From Aquisediminimonas sp031376385 (GTDB lineage Bacteria > Pseudomonadota > Alphaproteobacteria > Sphingomonadales > Sphingomonadaceae): 64,000 nucleotides of DNA. The DNA is taken from positions 18,341 to 82,340 of the forward strand of contig JANMDQ010000019.1 of the NCBI GenBank assembly GCA_031376385.1. The letters are read 5' to 3'. Shown here in pieces: positions 24,181 to 31,658 of this stretch. The first letter of the stretch is position 1, and every line of letters starts with the position of its first letter. A program made the translations under genes and the position numbers. The notes beneath the pieces are model-generated. The model was not told the DNA's origin. It did no database searches and worked only from the letters and a program-made list of their open reading frames with translations.

Positions 24181-25403
24181 CCCATCATCCCCGCAAAGCG
24201 TTCGAACAGATAATGGCTATCCATCGGCCCGGGTGAAGCCTCGGGGTGGTATTGCACTGAGAACGCAGGCTGATCGACCAGCTCAAACCCGCAGTTGCTC
24301 CCATCAAACAGCGATACATGCGTTGCCTTCGCGTTCTCCGGCAAAGTCTCCGCATCCACCGCGAAGCCGTGGTTCATGCTTGTGATCTCAACTGCGCCGT
24401 CGCTCAGCCGCTTGACCGGGTGGTTTGCCCCGCGATGGCCTTGGTGCATCTTCTCTGTCTTGGCCCCCACGGCGAGCGCGAGCATTTGGTGGCCGAGGCA
24501 GATGCCGAAGAGGGGCTTTTTGGTGGCGAGCCATTGCTGGATCACCGGCACCGCGTATTCGCCTGTTGCAGCAGGATCGCCGGGGCCGTTGGAGAGGAAC
24601 AGGCCGTCAGGGTTGTGTGCCATGATGTCTGCGAAACTGGCGGTTGCCGGGACGACAGTGACGGAGCAACCGACGTCAATCAGATTCCGGACGATATTGT
24701 GTTTGATGCCGTAATCAATGGCGACGACTTTAGGTTTTGCGCGAAGGGGTGTCTCGACTTTGCTCGACACGAACGGTTTAGAAACATCAACATCCCCCTC
24801 TCCGTTCGTGTCGAGCGAAGTCGAGACACCACGCCTCAAGCTCCATAGCCCGGCCCGCCACTCATAACTCTGCAACGCCGTAACATCCTTGGCGAGGTCC
24901 ATGCCTTGCAGCCCCGGCCAAGCCTGCGCCTGGGCGAGCAATGCTGCCACATCGAACAGGCCCGCCGCATTATGCGCAATCACTGCGTTGGGCGCGCCGC
25001 TCACCCGGATCAGCCGCGTCAGCGCGCGGGTGTCAACGCCGGAAAGCCCGATTCGCCCGTTCACGCGCATCCACGCGTCAAAGCCGCTCGTGGCGCGAAA
25101 GTTAGACGGGGCCGTCACATCTTCGCGCACAATCGCGCCGACGGCATAGGCGTTGAGCGCCTCGACATCATCCGGGTTGGTACCAACATTGCCGATATGG
25201 GGGAAAGTGAAGGCAATCATTTGCCCGGCATAGCTGGGGTCTGTCATGACCTCCTGATATCCCGTCATCGCTGTATTGAAGCAAACCTCTCCGACGGCCA
25301 CGCCCTCTGCGCCAAAGCCCCGGCCCCAGATAACTTGGCCAGTGCTTAATACTAAGACGCCGGTCGCTCCTTTAGGCGCAGCAGTGGGTTTGGTGTCAGC
25401 CAC
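24177..25403 (-). CDS. carA: Carbamoyl-phosphate synthase small chain, with repeat-encoded insert
   Basis: CarA is the glutamine amidotransferase subunit that supplies ammonia to CarB. The 408-residue protein has the N-terminal CarA domain (VLVLSTGQVIWGRGFG, CFNTAMTGYQEV) and a class I GATase domain with the nucleophile in FGICLGHQM, plus GHRGANHPV and VQYHPEASPGP. Between the domains, about residues 192-219 (GVSTSLDTNGEGD...SSKVETPL) are encoded by a palindromic repeat (24748-24830) inserted in frame. The protein is correspondingly ~25 residues longer than usual. The reading frame is intact. Confidence 0.96.
   Translation of the reverse strand: MADTKPTAAPKGATGVLVLSTGQVIWGRGFGAEGVAVGEVCFNTAMTGYQEVMTDPSYAGQMIAFTFPHIGNVGTNPDDVEALNAYAVGAIVREDVTAPSNFRATSGFDAWMRVNGRIGLSGVDTRALTRLIRVSGAPNAVIAHNAAGLFDVAALLAQAQAWPGLQGMDLAKDVTALQSYEWRAGLWSLRRGVSTSLDTNGEGDVDVSKPFVSSKVETPLRAKPKVVAIDYGIKHNIVRNLIDVGCSVTVVPATASFADIMAHNPDGLFLSNGPGDPAATGEYAVPVIQQWLATKKPLFGICLGHQMLALAVGAKTEKMHQGHRGANHPVKRLSDGAVEITSMNHGFAVDAETLPENAKATHVSLFDGSNCGFELVDQPAFSVQYHPEASPGPMDSHYLFERFAGMMG
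24748..24830. repeat. Palindromic repeat pair inserted in frame within carA
   Basis: Two 29-nt arms, left from GGTGTCTCGACTTTGCTCGA and right ending TCGAGCGAAGTCGAGACACC, are reverse complements with one mismatch (24748-24776 and 24802-24830), separated by 25 nt. The same unit is found outside genes at 41630-41702 and 11249-11273, which shows it is a mobile or dispersed element and not native carA sequence. It is read through as 28 extra codons in the interdomain linker. Confidence 0.9.
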
Positions 25404-25544
25404 GGGGCAGGCACTCCTTCAAATATTTCCGGCGATGTTGCTAAGCGACAGCCGATAGAGGCGCGTTCGGGCAGGGTCAATCTATCAAATCCTGAATCTT
25501 TGGTCTAACGCCGTCCATCCCAATTTTGACGAAAGAGACGCCCC

Positions 25545-25997
25545 ATGATTCGCGACGATATCAAAGCCGCGCAGATCGCCGCGATGAAGGCAGCTGACAC
25601 CATGACGCGTGACACCACGCGGCTCATCATCTCCGCGATTAAGAACCGCGATATCGAAGCGCGCACGGGCAAATCGCCTGCTGACGATGATACGCTCGTC
25701 GTTGAAGTGCTTCAAAAAATGGTGAAGCAACGTCGTGAATCCATTGATATGTTTGAAAAAGGCGGTCGCGCTGAACTCGCCGCGAAGGAAGCCGATGAAG
25801 TCGAAGTCATCGAACGCTTCCTCCCCACCCAACTGAGTGAACACGAAACCCGCGCGCTGATCGAAAGCATCAAAACAGAAATTGGCGCGGAATCGGTCAA
25901 GGATATGGGTCAAGTGATGGCTGTGCTCAAGGAACGCCATGCCAGCGCGCTGGATATGAGCAAAGCAAGTGGGCTGGTGAAGGCGGCGCTAGCCTAA
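25545..25997 (+). CDS. YqeY/GatB-tail domain protein
   Basis: The 150-residue protein matches the YqeY family (IRDDIKAAQIAAMKAADTMTRDTTRLIISAIKNRDIEARTG; VEVLQKMVKQRRESIDMFEKGGR; EVIERFLPTQLSEHE), which resembles the tail of the GatB amidotransferase subunit and other tRNA-interacting helical domains. In alphaproteobacteria it usually precedes dnaG and rpoD, as here. Exact role unestablished. Confidence 0.9.
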   Translation: MIRDDIKAAQIAAMKAADTMTRDTTRLIISAIKNRDIEARTGKSPADDDTLVVEVLQKMVKQRRESIDMFEKGGRAELAAKEADEVEVIERFLPTQLSEHETRALIESIKTEIGAESVKDMGQVMAVLKERHASALDMSKASGLVKAALA

Positions 25998-26004
25998 GCG
26001 ACAT

Positions 26005-26042
26005 AAAGCCCCTCCCTTCCAAGGGAGGGGTTGGGGTGGGTG
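26005..26042. repeat. CCCCTCCCTTCCAAGGGAGGGG-type repeat, left copy
   Basis: AAAGCCCCTCCCTTCCAAGG then GAGGGGTTGGGGTGGGTG contains an internal hairpin (CCCTCCCTTCCAAGGGAGGG) followed by a G-rich tail. It ends at the start codon of the DUF559 gene and is an inverted copy of the unit at 26405-26442. A related pair is found at 61990-62109. Confidence 0.9.
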
Positions 26043-26043
26043 A

Positions 26044-26451
26044 ATGGCACTGAGAATCAACAGGATAAGCGGAGACTTTGCCGGCCAAATGCGGAACGAA
26101 CCGATTGAGCCCGAAAAGCGCCTTTGGCGAAATATTTCAAACTCTCAACTCGGTGGTTTCAAGTTCTGCCAGCAAACTATCATAGGCACCTATATTTGTG
26201 ATTTCTCATGCTTATATAATGGGTTAGTCATCGAAATTGATGATCACACACACGATGAAGACAGTGACGAAGTGCGAGATCAAATGTTGATGCGTATGGG
26301 ATATCATGTGCTGCGCTTTTCAAACGTTGATGTGATGCAAAATATGCAGGGCGTTCTGGAACGGATTTTGACCGTCGCTCAAAAGCTTCCTGAGCGGAGA
26401 TATACACCCACCCCAACCCCTCCCTTGGAAGGGAGAGGCTTTAAAGAATGA
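26044..26451 (+). CDS. DUF559 endonuclease-like protein bracketed by inverted repeats
   Basis: The 135-residue protein belongs to the DUF559 family, related to very-short-patch-repair (Vsr) endonucleases: EKRLWRNI (E24), FKFCQQTIIGTYICDFSC (D53), LVIEIDDHTHDED (E64, H68, H70) and GYHVLRFSNVDV. The last ~14 residues (TPTPTPPLEGRGFKE) are encoded by the right-hand repeat. The whole gene sits between inverted copies of one palindrome, inserted between yqeY and dnaG, which are normally neighbours. Its stop overlaps the dnaG start by 4 nt. Nuclease activity is inferred from the family. Confidence 0.85.
   Translation: MALRINRISGDFAGQMRNEPIEPEKRLWRNISNSQLGGFKFCQQTIIGTYICDFSCLYNGLVIEIDDHTHDEDSDEVRDQMLMRMGYHVLRFSNVDVMQNMQGVLERILTVAQKLPERRYTPTPTPPLEGRGFKE
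26405..26442. repeat. CCCCTCCCTTCCAAGGGAGGGG-type repeat, right (inverted) copy
   Basis: CACCCACCCCAACCCCTCCC then TTGGAAGGGAGAGGCTTT is the reverse complement of the left copy (26005-26042) with one or two mismatches. It lies inside the 3' end of the DUF559 frame and encodes its Pro-rich tail; the dnaG start codon follows 6 nt later, so the repeat also forms the dnaG leader. Confidence 0.9.
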
Positions 26452-28307
26452 CACTCTCCCCCGCCTGGTTAGACGAACTGCGCAGCCGCACTCTGCTGTC
26501 GGGCCTCGTCGGCAAAACGATTAAAATCACAAAAGCAGGCCGCGAGTTTAAGGGGTGCTGCCCGTTTCACAATGAGAAGACCCCAAGCTTTTACGTCAAT
26601 GACGATAAAGGCTTTTACCATTGCTTCGGCTGTTCAGCGCACGGGGATGCAATCCGGTGGATGACGGATCAGCGGGGGCTGACTTTTATTGATGCGGTCA
26701 AGGAACTGGCTGATGCGGCGGGGATGGAAGTGCCAGCGGCGGACCCGCGTGCAGCAGAGCGGGCAGAGCGCGGGACGGCGCTGTATGACGTCATGACTGC
26801 GGCGGCAGACTGGTTTGTGGAGCAATTGAGCGGCGCGGAGGGTAGTGCTGCGCGGGCCTATCTCGATAAGCGTGGGCTAACGCCGGAGACGGTGAAGGCA
26901 TTTGGCATCGGTTATGCGCCAGACAGTCGGGGCAAGCTGAAATCCGCGCTGGCGCGCTTTGGCGATTCCAAACTGATTGAGGCTGGGATGCTGATATTGG
27001 TGGAAGATAAGGATCCTTACGACCGGTTCCGGGGCCGCCTGATGATCCCGATCCGCGATGCGCGCGGGCGTGTAATTGCCTTTGGTGGGCGGATCCTTGG
27101 TGCAGGAGAACCCAAATATCTCAATTCCCCCGACACGCCCCTATTTGACAAGGGCCGCACGCTTTACAATTTGGATCGCGCTGGCCCCGAAAGCCGCAAG
27201 ACAGGCCGCGCGATAGTCGTTGAGGGTTATATGGATGTCATTGCGCTGGCGCAGGGCGGGATCAGCGATGCCGTCGCACCACTGGGCACCGCCCTGACCG
27301 AGCATCAGCTGGAACGGCTCTGGCGGATGACCGATGCGCCAATGCTGTGTTTTGACGGCGATAGTGCCGGGCAAAAGGCCGCAATCCGCGCAATTGGTCG
27401 GGCGCTGCCGGGGTTGGCCCCTGCCCGTTCGCTCAAGTTCGTGACGCTGCCGCAGGGGCAAGACCCCGATGATGTCATCAACAAAAGCGGCAAGGGCGCA
27501 ATGGACGCGTTGCTGGATGCCGCCGAACCTTTGGTCGAAAAGCTATGGCGGCATGAACTAGAAGCCGAGCCACTCACCACACCAGAGGTCCGAGCGGGAC
27601 TCAAACGTCGCCTCAATGACCATGCTAATGCCATCAAAGATGCGGACGTGCGCGAACAATATCGTGCTGAATTTCGGGATCGGTTCGATGCCCTATATGC
27701 TCGCAAGTCCCTTCCACCGCGCCAATCCGGTATACAACCGGCAAGTGGCAAAGGCTGGCAGTCTCGCTATAAACCGCCGGAGCGATCACCAACAGCGGGG
27801 ACCCATACGATAAGTGGTGGTGGGATTGAACCGAGCTTCGCGCGCGCCATTCTTGCCGGATTGCTGCGTCACCCGACAATGATTTTGGCCTGCGGCGAAG
27901 CGATTGCCAGCCTGAAATTTGCCGACCGAGAGCTAGAACAGTTGCGCACACTGCTTTTGGAGGCCGCTTTTGATCATCCAGAGCTTGATTCTGCCGCACT
28001 TATCCCCATATGCGACCAATCAGGGCTTGGGGATAATGCCAGAGGTCTGCTTCGCGCAGACAGTTTGGCATTTTCGTTCACCAAGTCTGATGCAGATGCG
28101 GACGTCGCACGGCGCGATTTGGGCATGGCGGTTGAGGCTTTGGCAGCGCGCCCTGAATTGGACGCGGCCTTGGCAGCGGCCACCGCCCGATTGGCTGATG
28201 TATGGGACGACGCCGGGTTTGCTGAACAGACACGTTTGCTTGAGGCCCGCCGCGCCGCTGATGAAAAGCTGGCGGCTCTGGCTGAAGGGGATAGTGGCGA
28301 CGCTTAG
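26448..28307 (+). CDS. dnaG: DNA primase
   Basis: The 619-residue protein synthesises RNA primers at the replication fork. It has the N-terminal CHC2 zinc-binding domain (C38-P-F-H41 ... C59-F-G-C62), the TOPRIM domain (VVEGYMDVIALAQ near residue 260, then FDGDSAGQKAA), and a C-terminal helical region that would bind the DnaB helicase. Start ATG overlaps the DUF559 stop. Together with rpoD it forms the classic macromolecular-synthesis pair. Confidence 0.96.
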   Translation: MTLSPAWLDELRSRTLLSGLVGKTIKITKAGREFKGCCPFHNEKTPSFYVNDDKGFYHCFGCSAHGDAIRWMTDQRGLTFIDAVKELADAAGMEVPAADPRAAERAERGTALYDVMTAAADWFVEQLSGAEGSAARAYLDKRGLTPETVKAFGIGYAPDSRGKLKSALARFGDSKLIEAGMLILVEDKDPYDRFRGRLMIPIRDARGRVIAFGGRILGAGEPKYLNSPDTPLFDKGRTLYNLDRAGPESRKTGRAIVVEGYMDVIALAQGGISDAVAPLGTALTEHQLERLWRMTDAPMLCFDGDSAGQKAAIRAIGRALPGLAPARSLKFVTLPQGQDPDDVINKSGKGAMDALLDAAEPLVEKLWRHELEAEPLTTPEVRAGLKRRLNDHANAIKDADVREQYRAEFRDRFDALYARKSLPPRQSGIQPASGKGWQSRYKPPERSPTAGTHTISGGGIEPSFARAILAGLLRHPTMILACGEAIASLKFADRELEQLRTLLLEAAFDHPELDSAALIPICDQSGLGDNARGLLRADSLAFSFTKSDADADVARRDLGMAVEALAARPELDAALAAATARLADVWDDAGFAEQTRLLEARRAADEKLAALAEGDSGDA

Positions 28308-28342
28308 CAGCGGCGTCGATTGATTGGGGTAAAAGGGTTCAC

Positions 28343-30388
28343 ATGGCCAAAACTGACACAGACGATACACTCGATCCCAGCGAAGCCGCTGACGCGCCGC
28401 TCATTGATTTGAATGATGCAAACGTCAAAAAGCTGCTCACGCGCGCCAAAAAGAAAGGCTACATCACGATTGATGAGCTGAACGAGGCGCTGCCGCAGGA
28501 TCAGATGTCGTCCGAACAGATTGAGGATGTGATGTCCGCGATCAACGAAATGGGCGTCCAGATCGTTGAAAATGAGGAAGCCGGCGAAGACGGCGAAGAG
28601 GCTGAGGCCGAAGAAGAAATCGAAGCCGTTGACGCCGCAGACCCGAACGGCGCGCCTGAAGTCGAGAAAAAGAAGGAAGTCGTTGACCGCACGGACGATC
28701 CCGTGCGCATGTACTTGCGCGAAATGGGTGCGGTTGAACTGCTGTCCCGCGAAGGTGAAATTGCCATTGCAAAACGGATTGAGGCTGGCCGTGACACAAT
28801 GATCCTGGGGCTATGCGAAAGCCCGATCACGTTCAACGCGATCATTGGTTGGTCAACGGCGCTGAATGAAGGCACGATGCAGCTGCGCGAGATCATGGAT
28901 TTGGAAGCGATGCTGTCCAAAGACCCCGCGCCTGAAAATTTGACTGATGATGACACAGGTGACGATGAAATTTCAGAAAAGAACGCAGGCGTTTCGTTCA
29001 AGGAAGAAGAAGATGTTGAAGACGAAGCCCCTACTGCTGCTGCGTCAGATGATGAGACTGATGAAGAATCGCTCATCGAGCGCCGCATGAAGGCGCAGGC
29101 TGAGGAAGAGGATGAGGATAACACTCTCTCGCTTGCTCAGATGGAAGAAACGCTGAAGCCAATCGCGCTAGAACGGTTCGCCACGATTACAGCGCTTTAT
29201 AAGAAATTCTCCAAGCTTCAGGCTTCGCGGATGGAGAGCATGTCCGCTGGGCTGTCGTTTTCAGCCTCTGACGAAAAGAAATATCATAAGCAGCGTGAAG
29301 ACCTGACTGCTGAAGTCGAAAGCGTTCAATTCCACGCGAACAAGATCGAATATCTTGTTGATCAGCTCTACAGCTATAACCGCCGCCTGACTGCGCTTGG
29401 CGGCCAGATGCTCCGCCTGGCCGAACGCCATAAAGTGCCGCGCAAGGATTTTCTTGATCGCTATATGGGGCATGAACTTGACGAGAATTGGCTCGAAACT
29501 GTTCAGAACCTTGACAAGAAATGGACGGCCTTTGTTGCCGCAGAATCTGACCCGGTGACGCGCATTCGCATAGAAATCAGCGAGATCGCACAGGCCAGCG
29601 GCATGTCGCTCAGCGAATTCCGCCGCATCGTGAACATGGTGCAAAAGGGCGAGCGTGAAGCGCGCATCGCCAAGAAGGAAATGGTGGAGGCCAACCTGCG
29701 GCTGGTCATTTCCATTGCCAAAAAATACACAAACCGCGGCTTGCAATTCCTTGATCTCATTCAAGAAGGCAATATCGGCCTGATGAAAGCGGTCGATAAA
29801 TTCGAATATCGCCGCGGTTATAAGTTCAGCACCTACGCGACTTGGTGGATCCGCCAGGCGATCACGCGCAGCATTGCCGATGAGGCGCGCTCGATCCGCA
29901 TTCCAGTCCTTATGATCGAAACGATCTTCATGCTGGTGCGCTGTTCAAGGCAGTTTCTGCACGAAACTGGCCGCGAACCCACGCCAGAGGAAATGGCAGA
30001 GCGTCTCTCCATGCCGCTTGAAAAAGTGCGCAAGGTGATGAAAATTGCCAAGGAGCCAATCTCCCTTGAAACGCCGATTGGTGATGAGGAAGACAGCCAT
30101 CTGGGCGATTTCATCGAAGATAAGAACGCGATCATCCCCGTGGACGCTGCAATCCAGCAGAATCTTAAGGAAACCGTCACACGCGTGCTCGCTTCCCTCA
30201 CTCCGCGTGAAGAACGGGTGCTGCGGATGCGGTTTGGCATCGGCATGAATACTGACCACACTTTGGAAGAAGTTGGCCAGCAATTCTCTGTGACACGCGA
30301 GCGGATCCGCCAGATCGAGGCTAAGGCGCTTCGGAAACTGAAGCATCCATCGCGGTCGCGGAAAATGCGGAGTTTTCTGGATCAATAG
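28343..30388 (+). CDS. rpoD: RNA polymerase sigma factor RpoD (sigma 70), atypical region 3.0
   Basis: The 681-residue protein has region 1.1 (KLLTRAKKKGYITIDELNEALP), an acidic non-conserved region, regions 2.1-2.4 (LRLVISIAKKYTNRGLQFLDLIQEGNIGLMKAVDKFEYRRGYKFSTYATWWIRQAI in pieces), and region 4 with the HTH TLEEVGQQFSVTRERIRQIEAKAL. Region 3.0 normally reads RIPVHMIETINKL; here it is RIPVLMIETIFML (L523, F529, M530), with C534 soon after. The His replaced by L523 corresponds to E. coli His455, implicated in extended -10 recognition. The frame is intact on both sides. RBS AAAGGG precedes the ATG. Confidence 0.96.
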   Translation: MAKTDTDDTLDPSEAADAPLIDLNDANVKKLLTRAKKKGYITIDELNEALPQDQMSSEQIEDVMSAINEMGVQIVENEEAGEDGEEAEAEEEIEAVDAADPNGAPEVEKKKEVVDRTDDPVRMYLREMGAVELLSREGEIAIAKRIEAGRDTMILGLCESPITFNAIIGWSTALNEGTMQLREIMDLEAMLSKDPAPENLTDDDTGDDEISEKNAGVSFKEEEDVEDEAPTAAASDDETDEESLIERRMKAQAEEEDEDNTLSLAQMEETLKPIALERFATITALYKKFSKLQASRMESMSAGLSFSASDEKKYHKQREDLTAEVESVQFHANKIEYLVDQLYSYNRRLTALGGQMLRLAERHKVPRKDFLDRYMGHELDENWLETVQNLDKKWTAFVAAESDPVTRIRIEISEIAQASGMSLSEFRRIVNMVQKGEREARIAKKEMVEANLRLVISIAKKYTNRGLQFLDLIQEGNIGLMKAVDKFEYRRGYKFSTYATWWIRQAITRSIADEARSIRIPVLMIETIFMLVRCSRQFLHETGREPTPEEMAERLSMPLEKVRKVMKIAKEPISLETPIGDEEDSHLGDFIEDKNAIIPVDAAIQQNLKETVTRVLASLTPREERVLRMRFGIGMNTDHTLEEVGQQFSVTRERIRQIEAKALRKLKHPSRSRKMRSFLDQ

Positions 30389-30442
30389 GGGTGGCTCGGC
30401 TGCGCCGGCCGCAAAGCCAATGTGCTTTACTGGCAAAGCACT

Positions 30443-30766
30443 ATGACGATGCCTCTTTTCGTGGTGACTTACGAACATCCTGATGAAGCTGGGTGGCAGC
30501 GGCATCTGATGCCGCATATCTTCTGGTTGCAGGATCGACTTAAGGACGGCAGCCTCATCGCCTCGGGGCCGTTCCCCGACGCGGAGAGGAAGGAAGCGAT
30601 GCTGATCATGACCGCACCTGATCGCACCGCGCTCAACTCCCTAATCGCGACTGATCCCTTCGCAATTGAAGGCCTTATCGCCAACATGACAGTTCGCTCT
30701 TGGGATCCTATTTTTGGGGTGCTTAACGATCGGTCCACGATGCCAGGGCAAATGCAAGGCGAGTGA
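30443..30766 (+). CDS. YciI-like protein
   Basis: The 107-residue protein matches the YCII family (MPLFVVTYEHPDEAGWQRHLMPHIFWLQDRLKDGSLIASGPFPDAERKEAMLIMTAPDRTALNSLIATDPFAIEGLIANMTVRSWDPIFG), a ferredoxin-like fold with a conserved His/Asp pair and mostly unknown roles. Start is uncertain between ATG 30443, ATG 30449 and GTG 30422. It lies 54 nt after rpoD. Confidence 0.82.
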   Translation: MTMPLFVVTYEHPDEAGWQRHLMPHIFWLQDRLKDGSLIASGPFPDAERKEAMLIMTAPDRTALNSLIATDPFAIEGLIANMTVRSWDPIFGVLNDRSTMPGQMQGE

Positions 30767-30875
30767 GCTTATGCGCCGCCTTTCCGCTTCAACCACCTGC
30801 CGGACTTCCAATTCCCACATTTGATTGGCATATTCCTGCTGCACCCCTAACCTGTAAGAGCAAAGGGGAGCCCAA

Positions 30876-31658
30876 TTGACAATCACCATCCGTCCCATCG
30901 CGACAGCAGCTGTGCTTACCCTCTTCTCGATAGGTGCGATCTGGCTCACCTTAAATGCGCTCGGCCCCAATTGGGCGCTCTATGCTCCGGCCACCTGCAC
31001 GACAACGCGGTGCTTTTGCGAACTTCCCCGCCCGGGTGCGCTTATCGTGCAACCGGCCAACAGCTGGTCAAGCTATGGGTATGCGTTTCTGGGTTTCCTG
31101 ATGATTGTTTTGGCGCGCGCAAAGGGCTGGGCCTCCGCCTTTCCTCCAATCGCCGCGCAGATATTTGGTGCAACGGCCATCTTCGTCGGGCTCGGCTCCG
31201 TTCTCCTCCACGCGACATTGACGCTCTGGGGCCAATTTTTTGATGTGATGGGGATGTATCTGACCAGCGGCTTCATGTTGGTCTGCGCCATCGCACGGTG
31301 GCGGAGCCTGTCAGGGCGGCAAGCGGCCATAGTCTATGTGGTGGTCGTGTCGGCGCTCATCACTATGTTATACGCTGTGCCAGAGGTTCGGCGGTTTCTA
31401 TTCGCCGCCGTTCTGGTTGTCGCCATTGCCACCGAACTCAGACTTGCCCGGCCCCGGCGGAAGCAGGTCAGACTGAGTTATTATCTCAGCGGTATCGCGA
31501 CCAAAGCAGTTGCCTTCACAATCTGGAACTTAGATCAAAGCGGAACGCTCTGTGCGCCAGAAAGTCTCCTTCAAGGCCATGCGGTGTGGCATCTTCTCGG
31601 CGCGACGTCGCTGTGGCTAACATTCCTCTATTATCGCAGTGAGAAACAGCCCACTTAA
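30876..31658 (+). CDS. CREST-superfamily membrane hydrolase, ceramidase-like
   Basis: The 260-residue protein has about seven membrane segments and motifs of the alkaline ceramidase/CREST superfamily: NSWSSYGYAFLG, a GLGSVLLHATLTLWGQFFDVMGMYL block (Ser, His and Asp as in the metal-dependent active site) and the C-terminal QGHAVWHLLGA with the paired His. Eukaryotic members hydrolyse the ceramide amide bond. Start is TTG at 30876, preceded by AGGGGAG. The 3' end overlaps the convergent TonB receptor gene by 4 nt. The substrate is inferred only from the family. Confidence 0.75.
   Translation: MTITIRPIATAAVLTLFSIGAIWLTLNALGPNWALYAPATCTTTRCFCELPRPGALIVQPANSWSSYGYAFLGFLMIVLARAKGWASAFPPIAAQIFGATAIFVGLGSVLLHATLTLWGQFFDVMGMYLTSGFMLVCAIARWRSLSGRQAAIVYVVVVSALITMLYAVPEVRRFLFAAVLVVAIATELRLARPRRKQVRLSYYLSGIATKAVAFTIWNLDQSGTLCAPESLLQGHAVWHLLGATSLWLTFLYYRSEKQPT

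Noticed and set aside
26005..26442. DUF559 region as a classic insertion sequence
   Set aside because: No transposase signature, and I could not see target-site duplications; the bracketing repeats are short palindromes, so I describe it as a repeat-flanked gene only.
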